Shown here: piece after piece, positions 27,156 through 35,034 of the stretch
Numbering within the stretch: position 1 is the first letter of the stretch
Layout of the letters: each line of letters opens with the position of its first letter
Source: Dyadobacter sediminis
Lineage (GTDB): Bacteria; Bacteroidota; Bacteroidia; Cytophagales; Spirosomataceae
DNA length: 64,000 bases
Direction of reading: 5' to 3'
NCBI RefSeq assembly: GCF_005860765.1
Contig: NZ_VCEI01000028.1
Span: 496,001 to 560,000 of the forward strand
The notes under the pieces: generated by a model
What the model saw: the letters and a program-made list of their open reading frames with translations, nothing else
What the model was told of the DNA's origin: nothing
Databases searched by the model: none
Program-made: the position numbers and the translations under genes

Positions 27156-27368
27156 CCGTAATTGTTTAAAGTTGGTTTGAGGTATATTTTGCTTTTAATC
27201 CGACATCCTGACAGCTAAAAGCCAGCAGCTAAAAGCTATTGGCATTTTTATAGTCCTCATGCGTTTTTTGATTGAAGTGTCGTAAATTTAAGCGAGTAAG
27301 TTAGTTCTGTACAAGTACATTTTCCTGATCGCTTTTTTTGCCTGAATAAATCGTTGCCATGTGCAACG

Positions 27369-27376
27369 CAAAAGTA
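27369..27376 (-). promoter_or_regulatory. -7-like promoter box, minus strand
   Basis: TACTTTTG read on the minus strand fits TAnnTTTG. It points toward the gene at 27155 and would give an about 205-nt leader. Confidence 0.4.
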
Positions 27377-27405
27377 AAGTTCAAGGTAATATTTTATGAA
27401 ATTTA

Positions 27406-27413
27406 TATTTTTG
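27406..27413 (+). promoter_or_regulatory. -7-like promoter box, plus strand
   Basis: TATTTTTG fits TAnnTTTG and points toward the cupin-like gene, about 180 nt before its ATG. Confidence 0.35.
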
Positions 27414-27594
27414 AATTCTCTTTAATACATTTGAGTTAATATAATATCATTGAAAATTCAGAATACCGGCTGTGTTCAGCGTTGCAGCGGCGCATTGTAA
27501 AAAGACAGCATTTGTTCAGATGTATTGGAACAAGCGTTATCAGCGTTGAATTCAGGAATCCATTATAGTCGCTTACTTTTACTTAGTTTCGGAC

Positions 27595-28449
27595 ATGAAA
27601 TTAGTACCCATAGAGAAACGCAGCGGACTGACCCGCGAAGAGTTTATTGAGAATTACCTGAAGCCAAGTCGTCCCGTTGTTTTTACTGATCTGGCAAAAG
27701 ACTGGCCGGCGGTTCAGAAATGGACTTTTGAGTGGCTTCGCGAAAACCATGGAAATATTGACGTCCCTTTGGTGGATAATCATATGCATGATGCAGACAA
27801 ATATTTCCAGATTGCCAAGACGATGAAATTCGGGGATTATCTAAACCTTATTCAGGGCGGCCCGACTGATCTGCGCATTTTTCTTTTTGATATTTTTAAA
27901 AAAGCGCCGGAGCTTGTCAATGACATCCGTTTTCCGACCATCATGGACGGCTTTCTGAAATCGTACAAGTTTGTCTTTTTCGGCGGCCAGGGTTCCATTA
28001 CAAGCCTGCATTATGACATGGATTGCTCCAACGTGTTCCTGACGCAGTTTCAGACGCGCAAGCAGGTTATTTTGTTTTCGCCCGAAGAAAGCCGTCGTTT
28101 GTATCATCACCCGTTCACGGTCATGAGCAAAGTGGACCCGATCAATCCGGATTACGAACGTTTTCCTGCACTGAAAGGAGCAGTCGGCCATGAGACAACG
28201 CTTCTCCATGGAGAAACCATTTTCATTCCTTCATTGTGGTGGCATTATATCCGGTATATAGACGGCGGTTTCAGTCTTGCCTTGCGGGCGAATAATTCCA
28301 TATTCACGGCTGTACGCGGCGGAATGAACCTTGTCCGCCATACTTTTGTGGATAAAAGCATGACCAAACTTCTTGGTCTGGACTGGCAGCACTGGAAAGA
28401 AAGAAAAGCAGTTGAAAATGCAAAAGAAGTTCTGACGGAACAGGCATAA
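27595..28449 (+). CDS. Cupin-like (JmjC-fold) Fe(II)/2-oxoglutarate oxygenase-type protein
   Basis: 284 residues. The N-terminus (IENYLKPSRPVVFTDLAKDWPAVQKW) is typical of cupin_8/JmjC hydroxylases such as FIH-like proteins. Metal ligands are plausible: HYD in TSLHYDMDCSN (HxD) and the distal His in IFIPSLWWHYI. These enzymes hydroxylate protein side chains or small molecules using Fe(II), O2 and 2-oxoglutarate; the substrate is unknown. The C-terminal helices (AVRGGMNLVRHTFV) may aid dimerisation. Single-gene unit ended by a good terminator. Confidence 0.88.
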   Translation: MKLVPIEKRSGLTREEFIENYLKPSRPVVFTDLAKDWPAVQKWTFEWLRENHGNIDVPLVDNHMHDADKYFQIAKTMKFGDYLNLIQGGPTDLRIFLFDIFKKAPELVNDIRFPTIMDGFLKSYKFVFFGGQGSITSLHYDMDCSNVFLTQFQTRKQVILFSPEESRRLYHHPFTVMSKVDPINPDYERFPALKGAVGHETTLLHGETIFIPSLWWHYIRYIDGGFSLALRANNSIFTAVRGGMNLVRHTFVDKSMTKLLGLDWQHWKERKAVENAKEVLTEQA

Positions 28450-28470
28450 AGCGTATTTAATTTATACATT

Positions 28471-28505
28471 AAAATAGCCTTGTACATTGCGTATGAGGCT
28501 ATTTT
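28471..28505 (+). terminator. Rho-independent terminator after the cupin-like gene
   Basis: AAAATAGCCT (28471-28480) and AGGCTATTTT (28496-28505) form a perfect 10-bp stem with a 15-nt loop, 22 nt past the stop codon. Confidence 0.8.
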
Positions 28506-28889
28506 GCTATTGTATGAACAGTTTTTCTGGTAAATTCTTTTTTGTTGATCCTGAAAATGAAAGTCGCTGCTTGCCGTTGCAGCCATTTGCAAATACGGCT
28601 TTCGGATTGATGTTGGCAAGGGTTTTATATTTACTTTCCTGCCGGTTTTATACGAACTTGTTTTGGAGGAACTGTTGTTAATCATAGATACCAAAGTGCC
28701 TGTTGCACAGGCCAGTGTTTTTAGCTAGATGATTCGTTCAAATTGAAGTTTCCAAACTATGAAAGATCAGGGAAATATTGTCTGTAAAATGAGCAAAAAG
28801 CCTGTTTGTAAAAAAGAACGGTCCGATTTCTGCTTTGAAAAAGAATTGCAGCCTGCAATGCGTTATATATTGAATGCTTTATAATTACT
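28506..28889. other. Gap upstream of uvrB with one tiny Cys-containing ORF
   Basis: No recognised gene. The only notable frame is a 41-codon plus-strand ORF at 28759-28884. A 64-codon plus-strand frame at 28487-28681 overlaps the terminator and has no coding character. Confidence 0.5.
28759..28884 (+). CDS. Possible 41-residue Cys-containing peptide upstream of uvrB
   Basis: ATG at 28759 to TAA at 28884, 5 nt before the uvrB ATG. The peptide is Lys-rich with three Cys (IVCKMSKKPVCKK and DFCFEKE). No family is recognised. It could be a leader peptide coupled to uvrB translation or a chance frame; there is no independent support. Confidence 0.2.
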   Translation: MKDQGNIVCKMSKKPVCKKERSDFCFEKELQPAMRYILNAL

Positions 28890-30908
28890 ATGGATTTCGA
28901 ACTTACTTCTGAATATAAACCGACCGGAGATCAGCCGGAGGCGATCAGCCAGCTTGTACTGGGAATTGAATCCGGGGAGCCTGCACAGACTTTGCTGGGT
29001 GTAACGGGTTCCGGAAAGACATTTACGGTTGCCAATGTAGTTGCGCAGGTCAAAAGGCCGACCTTGGTTTTAAGTCATAACAAAACATTGGCTGCTCAGC
29101 TTTACGGCGAGTTCAAGCAGTTTTTTCCAAAGAATGCCGTAGAATATTTTATCAGTTACTACGACTATTATCAGCCGGAAGCATTTATTTCGACTACAAA
29201 TACGTACATCGAAAAAGACCTGCTGATTAATCAGGAAATTGACAAATTACGTTTGCACACCGTTTCTTCTTTAATGAGCGGCAGGCGCGATGTACTTGTA
29301 GTCGCTTCTGTTTCATGTATATACGGTGCAGGAAATCCGAATGAGTACAAAAAGAGCATTGTTAGCACCAAAGTCGGCGATGTGGTAAGCAGAAACCAGT
29401 TTTTGTTCAGGCTGGTTGAGATTCTTTACAGTCGTACCGAAGTGGAATTTAACCGCGGAACTTTCCGCGTAAAAGGAGATACCGTTGATATTTATCCGGG
29501 TTATGCGGATTTTGCTTACCGGATTGTCTTTTTTGGAGACGAGATCGAGGAAATACAGCGCATAGAACCCGAAACAGGCAAAAAAATTTCTTCCGAACGT
29601 GCAGTTGCCATTTTTCCTGCAAACCTTTTTGTAACCGGAAGAGATGTTCTGACGCAGTCAATCAAGGAAATTCAGGATGATCTTGCATTGCAGATCGAAT
29701 ACTTTATAAAAGAAGGAAGGCTTGCCGAAGCCGAACGTGTTAAAGAGCGTACGGAATTTGACATGGAAATGATGCGGGAACTGGGTTACTGCTCCGGAAT
29801 TGAAAATTACTCGCGTTACTTTGACCGCCGTTTGCCGGGACAGCGTCCTTTTTGTTTACTTGACTACTTTCCGGATGATTTTCTGATGGTTGTTGACGAA
29901 AGCCACGTAACCATGCCGCAGATCCGGGCGATGTGGGGCGGTGACAGATCAAGAAAAGAATCGCTTGTTGAATACGGGTTCCGTTTGCCTTCCGCCTTGG
30001 ACAATCGCCCGCTTACTTTCCAGGAATTTGAGGATATGACGCCGCAGACCATTTTTGTAAGCGCAACGCCGGCTGATTACGAGTTGAGAAAGTCCGAAGG
30101 TGTAGTTGTAGAACAGATTATCCGGCCGACCGGCTTGCTTGATCCCGAAATTGAAGTACGGCCCAGTCTGAACCAGATCGATGATCTGCTGGATGAAACC
30201 AATCAGCGGATCAAACAAGGAGACCGGGTGCTGATTACGACTTTGACCAAAAGAATGGCCGAGGAATTAAGTAAATATCTGGATAAAGTAGGTATCAAAT
30301 GCCGTTACATCCATTCGGAAGTGAAAGCGCTGGATCGTGTCGAGATCCTTCGTGAACTTCGTTTAGGCGTTTTTGATGTACTTGTCGGCGTGAATTTGCT
30401 TCGTGAAGGGCTCGATTTGCCGGAAGTTTCGCTTGTAGCCATTATGGATGCAGACAAAGAAGGTTTTCTGAGAGATACAAGATCCATGATCCAGACCATC
30501 GGCCGTGCTGCCCGCAATGACCGCGGAAAAGTAATCATGTATGCCGATGTCATTACAGGTTCCATGCAGCAGGCCATAGAGGAAACCAATCGCCGCCGGA
30601 GAATTCAAATGGAGTATAACGCAGAGAATGGCATTACGCCGAAAACGATCCTGAAATCCCGCGAAGCGATCATGGAGCAGACTTCGGTTGCAGATTCCAA
30701 AGTCCGCAAAGTGTATGTGGAGCCTGAAGAAGTAAGGATTGCCGCAGATCCTGTAGTCCAGTATATGGGAAAAAATGACCTGCAGAAACTAATTTCGGAA
30801 ACACAACGAAAAATGGAAGCGGCTGCAAGAGAACTCGACTTTCTGGAAGCAGCAAGGCTCAGGGATGAATTGCTGCAGCTTAAAGACCGTGTGAAGGAGA
30901 AGGTGTAA
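28890..30908 (+). CDS. uvrB: Excinuclease ABC subunit B
   Basis: 672 residues, full length. UvrB is the damage-verifying helicase-like subunit of nucleotide excision repair, loaded by UvrA and then binding UvrC. Visible: Walker A GVTGSGKT (37-44), the beta-hairpin region YYDYYQPEAFI, DESHVTMPQIRAMW (Walker B region), helicase motifs GVNLLREGLDLPE and QTIGRAARN, and the C-terminal UVR coiled-coil (MEAAARELDFLEAARLRDEL) that contacts UvrC. uvrA and uvrC are not in the window. Its stop codon abuts the stop of the convergent toxin gene with no bases between. Confidence 0.98.
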   Translation: MDFELTSEYKPTGDQPEAISQLVLGIESGEPAQTLLGVTGSGKTFTVANVVAQVKRPTLVLSHNKTLAAQLYGEFKQFFPKNAVEYFISYYDYYQPEAFISTTNTYIEKDLLINQEIDKLRLHTVSSLMSGRRDVLVVASVSCIYGAGNPNEYKKSIVSTKVGDVVSRNQFLFRLVEILYSRTEVEFNRGTFRVKGDTVDIYPGYADFAYRIVFFGDEIEEIQRIEPETGKKISSERAVAIFPANLFVTGRDVLTQSIKEIQDDLALQIEYFIKEGRLAEAERVKERTEFDMEMMRELGYCSGIENYSRYFDRRLPGQRPFCLLDYFPDDFLMVVDESHVTMPQIRAMWGGDRSRKESLVEYGFRLPSALDNRPLTFQEFEDMTPQTIFVSATPADYELRKSEGVVVEQIIRPTGLLDPEIEVRPSLNQIDDLLDETNQRIKQGDRVLITTLTKRMAEELSKYLDKVGIKCRYIHSEVKALDRVEILRELRLGVFDVLVGVNLLREGLDLPEVSLVAIMDADKEGFLRDTRSMIQTIGRAARNDRGKVIMYADVITGSMQQAIEETNRRRRIQMEYNAENGITPKTILKSREAIMEQTSVADSKVRKVYVEPEEVRIAADPVVQYMGKNDLQKLISETQRKMEAAARELDFLEAARLRDELLQLKDRVKEKV

Positions 30909-31220
30909 TCATTCTTCTTCTCCTGTAAATTTTGCCGGATTTCTGCTTGTATGAAATATAGAAACAACAAAAACAGTTGATTTTTGATTGTCTACCCAAT
31001 AAGCAATCAAAAAAGGAAATATTTTTAAAGGAGCAAAGTAAAGTTCATTATTATATCTGGATGGATATTTAAACGGATTCTCTGCCATGGAATTCATGTA
31101 CTTTGATACTTCATTTATCAATCTGTTGCCTAAACCTTTTTGTTGTTTCTCATACCAGTTGTAAGCTTCTGACAATTCTACTTCGGCAATTTTTAATACT
31201 TCGATTTTATAAAGACTCAT
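30909..31220 (-). CDS. RelE/ParE-superfamily toxin
   Basis: 103 residues with the ParE/RelE fold pattern: YKIEVLKIAEVELSEAYNWYEKQQKGLGNRLINEVSKYM, NPFKYPSRYN, and FPFLIAYWVDNQKSTVFVVSIFHTSRNPAKF. ParE toxins poison DNA gyrase and RelE cleaves ribosome-bound mRNA; which applies is not decidable here. The upstream antitoxin-like gene overlaps the toxin start by 14 bp, as expected for a type II module. The terminal codon sits directly against uvrB. Confidence 0.85.
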   Translation of the reverse strand: MSLYKIEVLKIAEVELSEAYNWYEKQQKGLGNRLINEVSKYMNSMAENPFKYPSRYNNELYFAPLKIFPFLIAYWVDNQKSTVFVVSIFHTSRNPAKFTGEEE

Positions 31221-31422
31221 TTTCAGACTTTATATTTTCCCAAGATCGTGAACTGCTGCTTCCGCTTATAAAGTCCGTTTTACGTTTAAGCAATTCATTA
31301 ACTTTTTCTTCAGAAATAAAAAAATCTTCTTCCAAAGCATTCTTTACCTGTATTTTTTCAATTTCATTCAACCCTTTGATTACTTCAAGAAGTTGATTAA
31401 TCGAGATGTTTAAAGATGCCAT
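31207..31422 (-). CDS. Antitoxin-like small protein of the ParE/RelE module
   Basis: 71 residues, helical N-terminal half (SINQLLEVIKGLNEIEKIQVKNAL) and a flexible charged C-terminus (KVNELLKRKTDFISGSSSSRSWENIKSENE), the usual design of a type II antitoxin whose tail wraps the toxin. It overlaps the toxin gene by 14 bp (31207-31220). No clear DNA-binding HTH or ribbon motif, so autoregulation is uncertain. Confidence 0.75.
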   Translation of the reverse strand: MASLNISINQLLEVIKGLNEIEKIQVKNALEEDFFISEEKVNELLKRKTDFISGSSSSRSWENIKSENESL

Positions 31423-31494
31423 ATTATATTAGATAGTTTGCTAACTGCTTGTTTGCAGAGCTAATATAATGAAAAAGAACAGGGAAAGTGATTA

Positions 31495-32028
31495 TTATAT
31501 TAATTCAGAATTCAGGAGTTGCAGTGCTTCTTGCCAGTTATTCACTCGTTTATGCCTTTCGACATTAACATTATGGCTTGCGGTGAATAGTATGGGTGTT
31601 CCTTTGCAAAAATCCAGATTCTTCAAATGATCGTCTATAAGGTAATCCGTATCAATAATTCTTTTGTCACCGCAGAAAACGATATTTTTCCAGGAAATAG
31701 ACGGAAAATGTTCATGAAGCCAGTCGTATTTTTCCGGAAGTGAATTGGGGAATTCCATTGCAGCAGACACAATGTAAACGTCAAAGTGTTCCTGCAGTTT
31801 GATGAGTGCTTCCTGCGCACCGGGAACAATAGGCGCATACCGGAAAAATCCCGGCTGATATATCAGTCTCCGCGCTGCAACCGGATCTGGAAAAGCTTCA
31901 TCTTCCGGCTTTCCATGCAAATCCTGCCTGGTAACCTTTACTCCGTACTCCTTGTAATACAAGTTAATCCAGTTGCTTTCAATATCAGCAATGACATTGT
32001 CCATATCAATGGCAATCGACTTTCGCAT
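31495..32028 (-). CDS. 5'(3')-deoxyribonucleotidase (NT5C-type, HAD superfamily)
   Basis: 177 residues from the ATG at 32028; the open frame extends to 32094 but the HAD motif begins at once with MRKSIAIDMDNVIADIE, so the shorter start is right. The DxD nucleophile motif (DMDNV), the capping helix region (YQPGFFRYAPIVPGAQEAL), VYIVSAAMEFPNSL (motif II Ser) and DYLIDDHLKNL (motif IV acidic pair) are visible. Such enzymes dephosphorylate deoxynucleoside monophosphates or related metabolites. Divergent from the DeoR regulator gene, with facing promoter boxes. Confidence 0.9.
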   Translation of the reverse strand: MRKSIAIDMDNVIADIESNWINLYYKEYGVKVTRQDLHGKPEDEAFPDPVAARRLIYQPGFFRYAPIVPGAQEALIKLQEHFDVYIVSAAMEFPNSLPEKYDWLHEHFPSISWKNIVFCGDKRIIDTDYLIDDHLKNLDFCKGTPILFTASHNVNVERHKRVNNWQEALQLLNSELI

Positions 32029-32062
32029 GAGTTTATAAATTTTAAGATGCTTTATTTTGCAA

Positions 32063-32070
32063 CAAATGTA
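32063..32070 (-). promoter_or_regulatory. -7 box for the nucleotidase gene
   Basis: TACATTTG on the minus strand (CAAATGTA at 32063-32070) fits TAnnTTTG, 35 nt before the ATG at 32028. Confidence 0.5.
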
Positions 32071-32115
32071 AATATAATTTGCAATATTGTGCAATGTTAA
32101 TTTAGTATGAATTAT

Positions 32116-32123
32116 TAATTTTG
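32116..32123 (+). promoter_or_regulatory. -7 box for the DeoR-type regulator
   Basis: TAATTTTG fits TAnnTTTG and ends 17 nt before the ATG at 32141. A CAATATTG palindrome about 30 bp upstream could be an operator, but nothing confirms it. Confidence 0.5.
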
Positions 32124-32140
32124 CATAAAACAGAATTAGT

Positions 32141-32890
32141 ATGTTGAAAGAAGAACGCTTCCGGTTTATTCTGGACAGGCTCGTACACGATCAAAAAGTA
32201 TATCTGGCAGGATTAAGCACCTTATTGAATGTTTCGGAGGATACAGTTCGCCGTGATATAAAGGAGCTGGCGGAACAGGGACTTTTGAAATCCGTACGAG
32301 GAGGAGCCGTTCCGCACTCGCCCGGCCCTCATCATTTTAAAGACAGGATATTACATGATACCGAACAAAAGCAGATCATCGCAAAAAAAGCACTTGATTT
32401 CCTGAAAGACGGTCAGGTTGTTATTTTTGACGGTGGTACTTCTGCGGTGCTGGTTGCTCAGTTACTGCCAAAAGACATGCACCTTACAGTTGTTACAAAC
32501 AGCTTTCCCGTTGCTACGTTGCTGGAAGAACATGAACATGTGGAAGTTTTGTTTGCAGGCGGACGCTTGTTGAAAAATTCCTTTGTTACGATCGGGAATG
32601 ATACCATCCAGTTTCTGAAGAAGTTCAGGGCGGATATCTGTCTGCTGGGTATTTGCAGCATACATGCCGAGTTGGGCGTAACCGGCCCGGATTTCGAGGA
32701 AAGCGAAGTGAAAAGAGTGATGATCGAATCTTCAAAGGAAATCATTGCGCTGGCTACCGTTGAAAAGCTGGAAACAGCAGAAGCCTATTATGTTTGTCCG
32801 ACTGATCGGTTATCGGTGATTATAACCGACCAGCCGGCTGAGGATGAATCGTTTAAGGTATATACTGAATTGGGGATAAAAATGGCTTAA
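32141..32890 (+). CDS. DeoR/GlpR-family transcriptional regulator
   Basis: 249 residues. N-terminal DeoR HTH (about 6-60: VHDQKVYLAGLSTLLNVSEDTVRRDIKEL followed by the wing KSVRGGAV) and C-terminal sugar-phosphate sensor domain (about 75-235: VIFDGGTSAVLVAQLLP, VTNSFPVATLL, VLFAGGRLLKNSFVTIG). Such repressors respond to sugar phosphates. The neighbouring divergent nucleotidase is a possible target. Its stop overlaps a small minus-strand ORF. Confidence 0.93.
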   Translation: MLKEERFRFILDRLVHDQKVYLAGLSTLLNVSEDTVRRDIKELAEQGLLKSVRGGAVPHSPGPHHFKDRILHDTEQKQIIAKKALDFLKDGQVVIFDGGTSAVLVAQLLPKDMHLTVVTNSFPVATLLEEHEHVEVLFAGGRLLKNSFVTIGNDTIQFLKKFRADICLLGICSIHAELGVTGPDFEESEVKRVMIESSKEIIALATVEKLETAEAYYVCPTDRLSVIITDQPAEDESFKVYTELGIKMA

Positions 32891-33039
32891 AGCTTTTTGT
32901 CTGTTTCTTCAATCTTAAACAAACTTTCATCCACTGATTTTACATTCATATGGATGGCATTTGCAAAGCCAAGCATAAAAGCGATGACCAGTCTTAGCAG
33001 CCACTTTTTTGTGTAGTGCACTATTTTTAGGTAGTTCAT
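32887..33039 (-). CDS. Possible 50-residue membrane or secreted small protein
   Basis: ATG at 33039 to TAA at 32887. The peptide starts basic (MNYLKIVHYTKKW) followed by a hydrophobic segment (LLRLVIAFMLGFANAI) and a charged tail, like a single-helix membrane protein or a poorly cleaved signal. It overlaps the DeoR stop codon by 3 bases in opposite orientation. No homologue is recalled; the amino acid pattern is better than random but short. Confidence 0.35.
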   Translation of the reverse strand: MNYLKIVHYTKKWLLRLVIAFMLGFANAIHMNVKSVDESLFKIEETDKKL

Positions 33040-33165
33040 TTTCCTTGATTTATGTTATAAAATCCAACTTCAGATCATGTAAACAGGATTGTGAAGCGCA
33101 CAGAGTAATCTGTTTTCCGGCAGGATTGCGGAAAATAAATTGTTGATTACCAAACGGATTTTATA

Positions 33166-33561
33166 TTAAACAAGGAAAATAGAAGTGTCTTTCTGAGAAA
33201 GAGATCTGCTGCGGAAATGCTGATTACAGACCGATTTTAAAGAAATAATGAAGTTGGGATAAATACTGCTTTTCGGAGGGAAGTAGTTGTGAAGCCTTAA
33301 TGAAAATTGCTTTAATGTAAGTAACTGCGTGTTTTTGCAATAAAACGAAATGATTGCTGCCGCCTTTGAGGAATACTTGGAAAGTTGCGGTTTGTACTTT
33401 AAGTGCTTAGAGGAATCGGTGACTGTATGAACTTCTTCAATTCGATTAGTATAGCGCAAGCCGTTATTTTCCCGGAGCAGTACGGTTCCGGTAAGTAACA
33501 AAGCCATAAATAACCATTGTAAAACGGTTTTTTGGCCAGCTATATGTTGCATTGACTTCAT
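33166..33561 (-). CDS. Hypothetical protein with N-terminal membrane or signal segment
   Basis: 131 residues. N-terminal hydrophobic stretch (VLQWLFMALLLTGTVLL) after a short basic region, then a Ser/Lys-rich hydrophilic body. I do not recognise the family. There is no competing plus-strand frame. It could be a small secreted protein specific to this lineage; coding status is moderate. Confidence 0.4.
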   Translation of the reverse strand: MKSMQHIAGQKTVLQWLFMALLLTGTVLLRENNGLRYTNRIEEVHTVTDSSKHLKYKPQLSKYSSKAAAIISFYCKNTQLLTLKQFSLRLHNYFPPKSSIYPNFIISLKSVCNQHFRSRSLSQKDTSIFLV

Positions 33562-33612
33562 CCTTGAATATAAATCAATTATCTTGAAATAAAGTAATTA
33601 GAAGAAATTTTG

Positions 33613-34392
33613 TTATTTAGCGCTCATCCGTATTGCACCGTCGAGCCGGATTACTTCTCCATTGAGCATGGGATTTTCAACGATGGATTTTACAAGCATG
33701 GCATATTCAGACGGCCGGCCCAGACGCGAAGGAAATGGAATTTGTTGTCCGAGTGACATGCGGGCTTCTTCCGGCAATCCAAGCAATAATGGAGTTTCAA
33801 ATAATCCCGGCGCAATGGCCATTACGCGGATGCCGGATTTTGCAAGATCGCGTGCTGCAGGCAAAGTCATGCTGACAATTCCTCCTTTGCTGGCTGCGTA
33901 GGCAACTTGTCCCATCTGGCCGTCGTATGCGGCTACTGACGCCGTGTTGATGATGATGCCGCGTTCGCCGTTTTCATTGGGTTCATTCTTTTCCATAGCA
34001 AATGCAGCCAGGCGCATGACGTTGAATGTTCCGGTCAGATTTACGCAGATTGTTTTTTCGAAAATTTCAAGCGCATGCGGGCTGTAAACGCCGTCTGTTT
34101 TTCCGATGATTTTGCGGGCAGGAGCAATGCCGGCGCAATTAACCGTTATATGAAGCGCACCAAAGATTTCAATTGTTTTTTCAACAGCCTGCTGAACATC
34201 CTGCCCGGAAGATACATCTGTTTTAATGAATTTTAACTGGCCTGGAAATTCCGCTTCCAGCTTTTCACCTGCTTCCTGATTAACATCCAGAATGGCAACG
34301 CTGGCACCTTCCTGAATAAATAATCTAGTAGTGGCTTCTCCCAAACCGGAAGCGCCGCCGGTAATCAGGGCTGTGGCGTTCTGAAGTTGCAT
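33613..34392 (-). CDS. SDR oxidoreductase, 3-hydroxyacyl-CoA dehydrogenase type II-like
   Basis: 259 residues, a classical short-chain dehydrogenase. Cofactor motif [27 protein letters not shown] (NAD preference suggested by Asp after the second strand), [11 protein letters not shown], catalytic Ser in [11 protein letters not shown] and YAASK. The long insert [23 protein letters not shown] and the ending [24 protein letters not shown] resemble HSD17B10-like 3-hydroxyacyl-CoA dehydrogenases of fatty acid/branched-chain degradation. Preceded by a 55-residue ORF ending 11 bp before its start. Confidence 0.9.
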   Translation of the reverse strand: MQLQNATALITGGASGLGEATTRLFIQEGASVAILDVNQEAGEKLEAEFPGQLKFIKTDVSSGQDVQQAVEKTIEIFGALHITVNCAGIAPARKIIGKTDGVYSPHALEIFEKTICVNLTGTFNVMRLAAFAMEKNEPNENGERGIIINTASVAAYDGQMGQVAYAASKGGIVSMTLPAARDLAKSGIRVMAIAPGLFETPLLLGLPEEARMSLGQQIPFPSRLGRPSEYAMLVKSIVENPMLNGEVIRLDGAIRMSAK

Positions 34393-34403
34393 GCAGGAAA
34401 GTG

Positions 34404-34571
34404 TTATTTCCTCAGAAGATGTTCGGGAAGCGGATGTTTTTCAAAAAATGCACGTGCTTTTTCGGTTTTCTCCAAGGCTGCACGGGGAATTGGCAGATTA
34501 TCTAATGACGGATCATAAGCCGCTTTGATACCGTTATTGATTTTATTTTTTTTGGGTTCTGAAACTTTCAT
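34404..34571 (-). CDS. Small 55-residue protein encoded just upstream of the SDR gene
   Basis: ATG at 34571, stop TAA at 34404, 11 bp before the SDR ATG at 34392. The peptide is hydrophilic with a motif-like middle ([18 protein letters not shown]) and a Lys-rich start, no signal. Codon use looks coding and the spacing suggests cotranscription with the SDR. The function is unknown. Confidence 0.55.
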   Translation of the reverse strand: MKVSEPKKNKINNGIKAAYDPSLDNLPIPRAALEKTEKARAFFEKHPLPEHLLRK

Positions 34572-34692
34572 GTTTTGAATTTTAACTTAATAAAATTATC
34601 ATCTTTTTTCAATTAAAAAACATCGTAACTAACATTGGCCTCAAATTGCATCCATACATTGTTCTTCAAGCCAAATATTTGAAATTCTGATG

Positions 34693-35034
34693 TTAAAGAT
34701 CATAAGTTTTATTAATTACAATCTGATAAAGTCTTGTTCTTGCCATTGTACTTCCTTCAAAATAGACTGATTTATCAGAATACTCATTCAGGAAAATATT
34801 GATAGCTTCAAAAACAGTTGCTAATACTTCGGGCATGTCGCCATTGTCAGTAATTGCTTTATCACTATACTCTTGTGTAATCAAATCATAATCCAGCAAC
34901 GAAAGGTTAAATAAATAATCGTTAATCTGGGTTATCAGAATTACCTTTTCAAAAATTCCCCGCTTTCCAGTACTTTTAAACTGGAAGCGGGTATTTTCTT
35001 TATTTGCATTTAATGCATAAGCCTCGTAATGCAT
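34693..35034 (-). CDS. Small soluble protein, DUF6934-like
   Basis: 113 residues, no signal or membrane segment. Its pattern (MHYEAYALNANKENTRFQFKSTGKRGIFEKVILITQ, then a strand-rich middle and FEGSTMARTRLYQIVIN) resembles the Bacteroidota family DUF6934; that is recalled, not searched. Its ATG overlaps the ileS stop by one base (TAATG), so translation is probably coupled to ileS. Confidence 0.75.
   Translation of the reverse strand: MHYEAYALNANKENTRFQFKSTGKRGIFEKVILITQINDYLFNLSLLDYDLITQEYSDKAITDNGDMPEVLATVFEAINIFLNEYSDKSVYFEGSTMARTRLYQIVINKTYDL

Larger units (their letters stand above)
27156..27594. other. Divergent promoter region between the small beta protein and the cupin-like gene
   Basis: No coding sequence is seen. 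A degenerate AGCTAAAAGC repeat lies at 27211-27243. Two back-to-back -7-like boxes are present: CAAAAGTA at 27369-27376 (TACTTTTG on the minus strand) and TATTTTTG at 27406-27413 (plus strand). The remaining about 180 bp upstream of the cupin gene holds nothing I can name. Confidence 0.5.

Noticed and set aside
29449..29661. Minus-strand frames within uvrB
   Set aside because: Antisense shadows of a fully conserved gene.
32080..32096. CAATATTG palindrome between the nucleotidase and DeoR genes as an operator
   Set aside because: A single short palindrome in AT-rich DNA with no second copy; kept only as a remark in the promoter entry.
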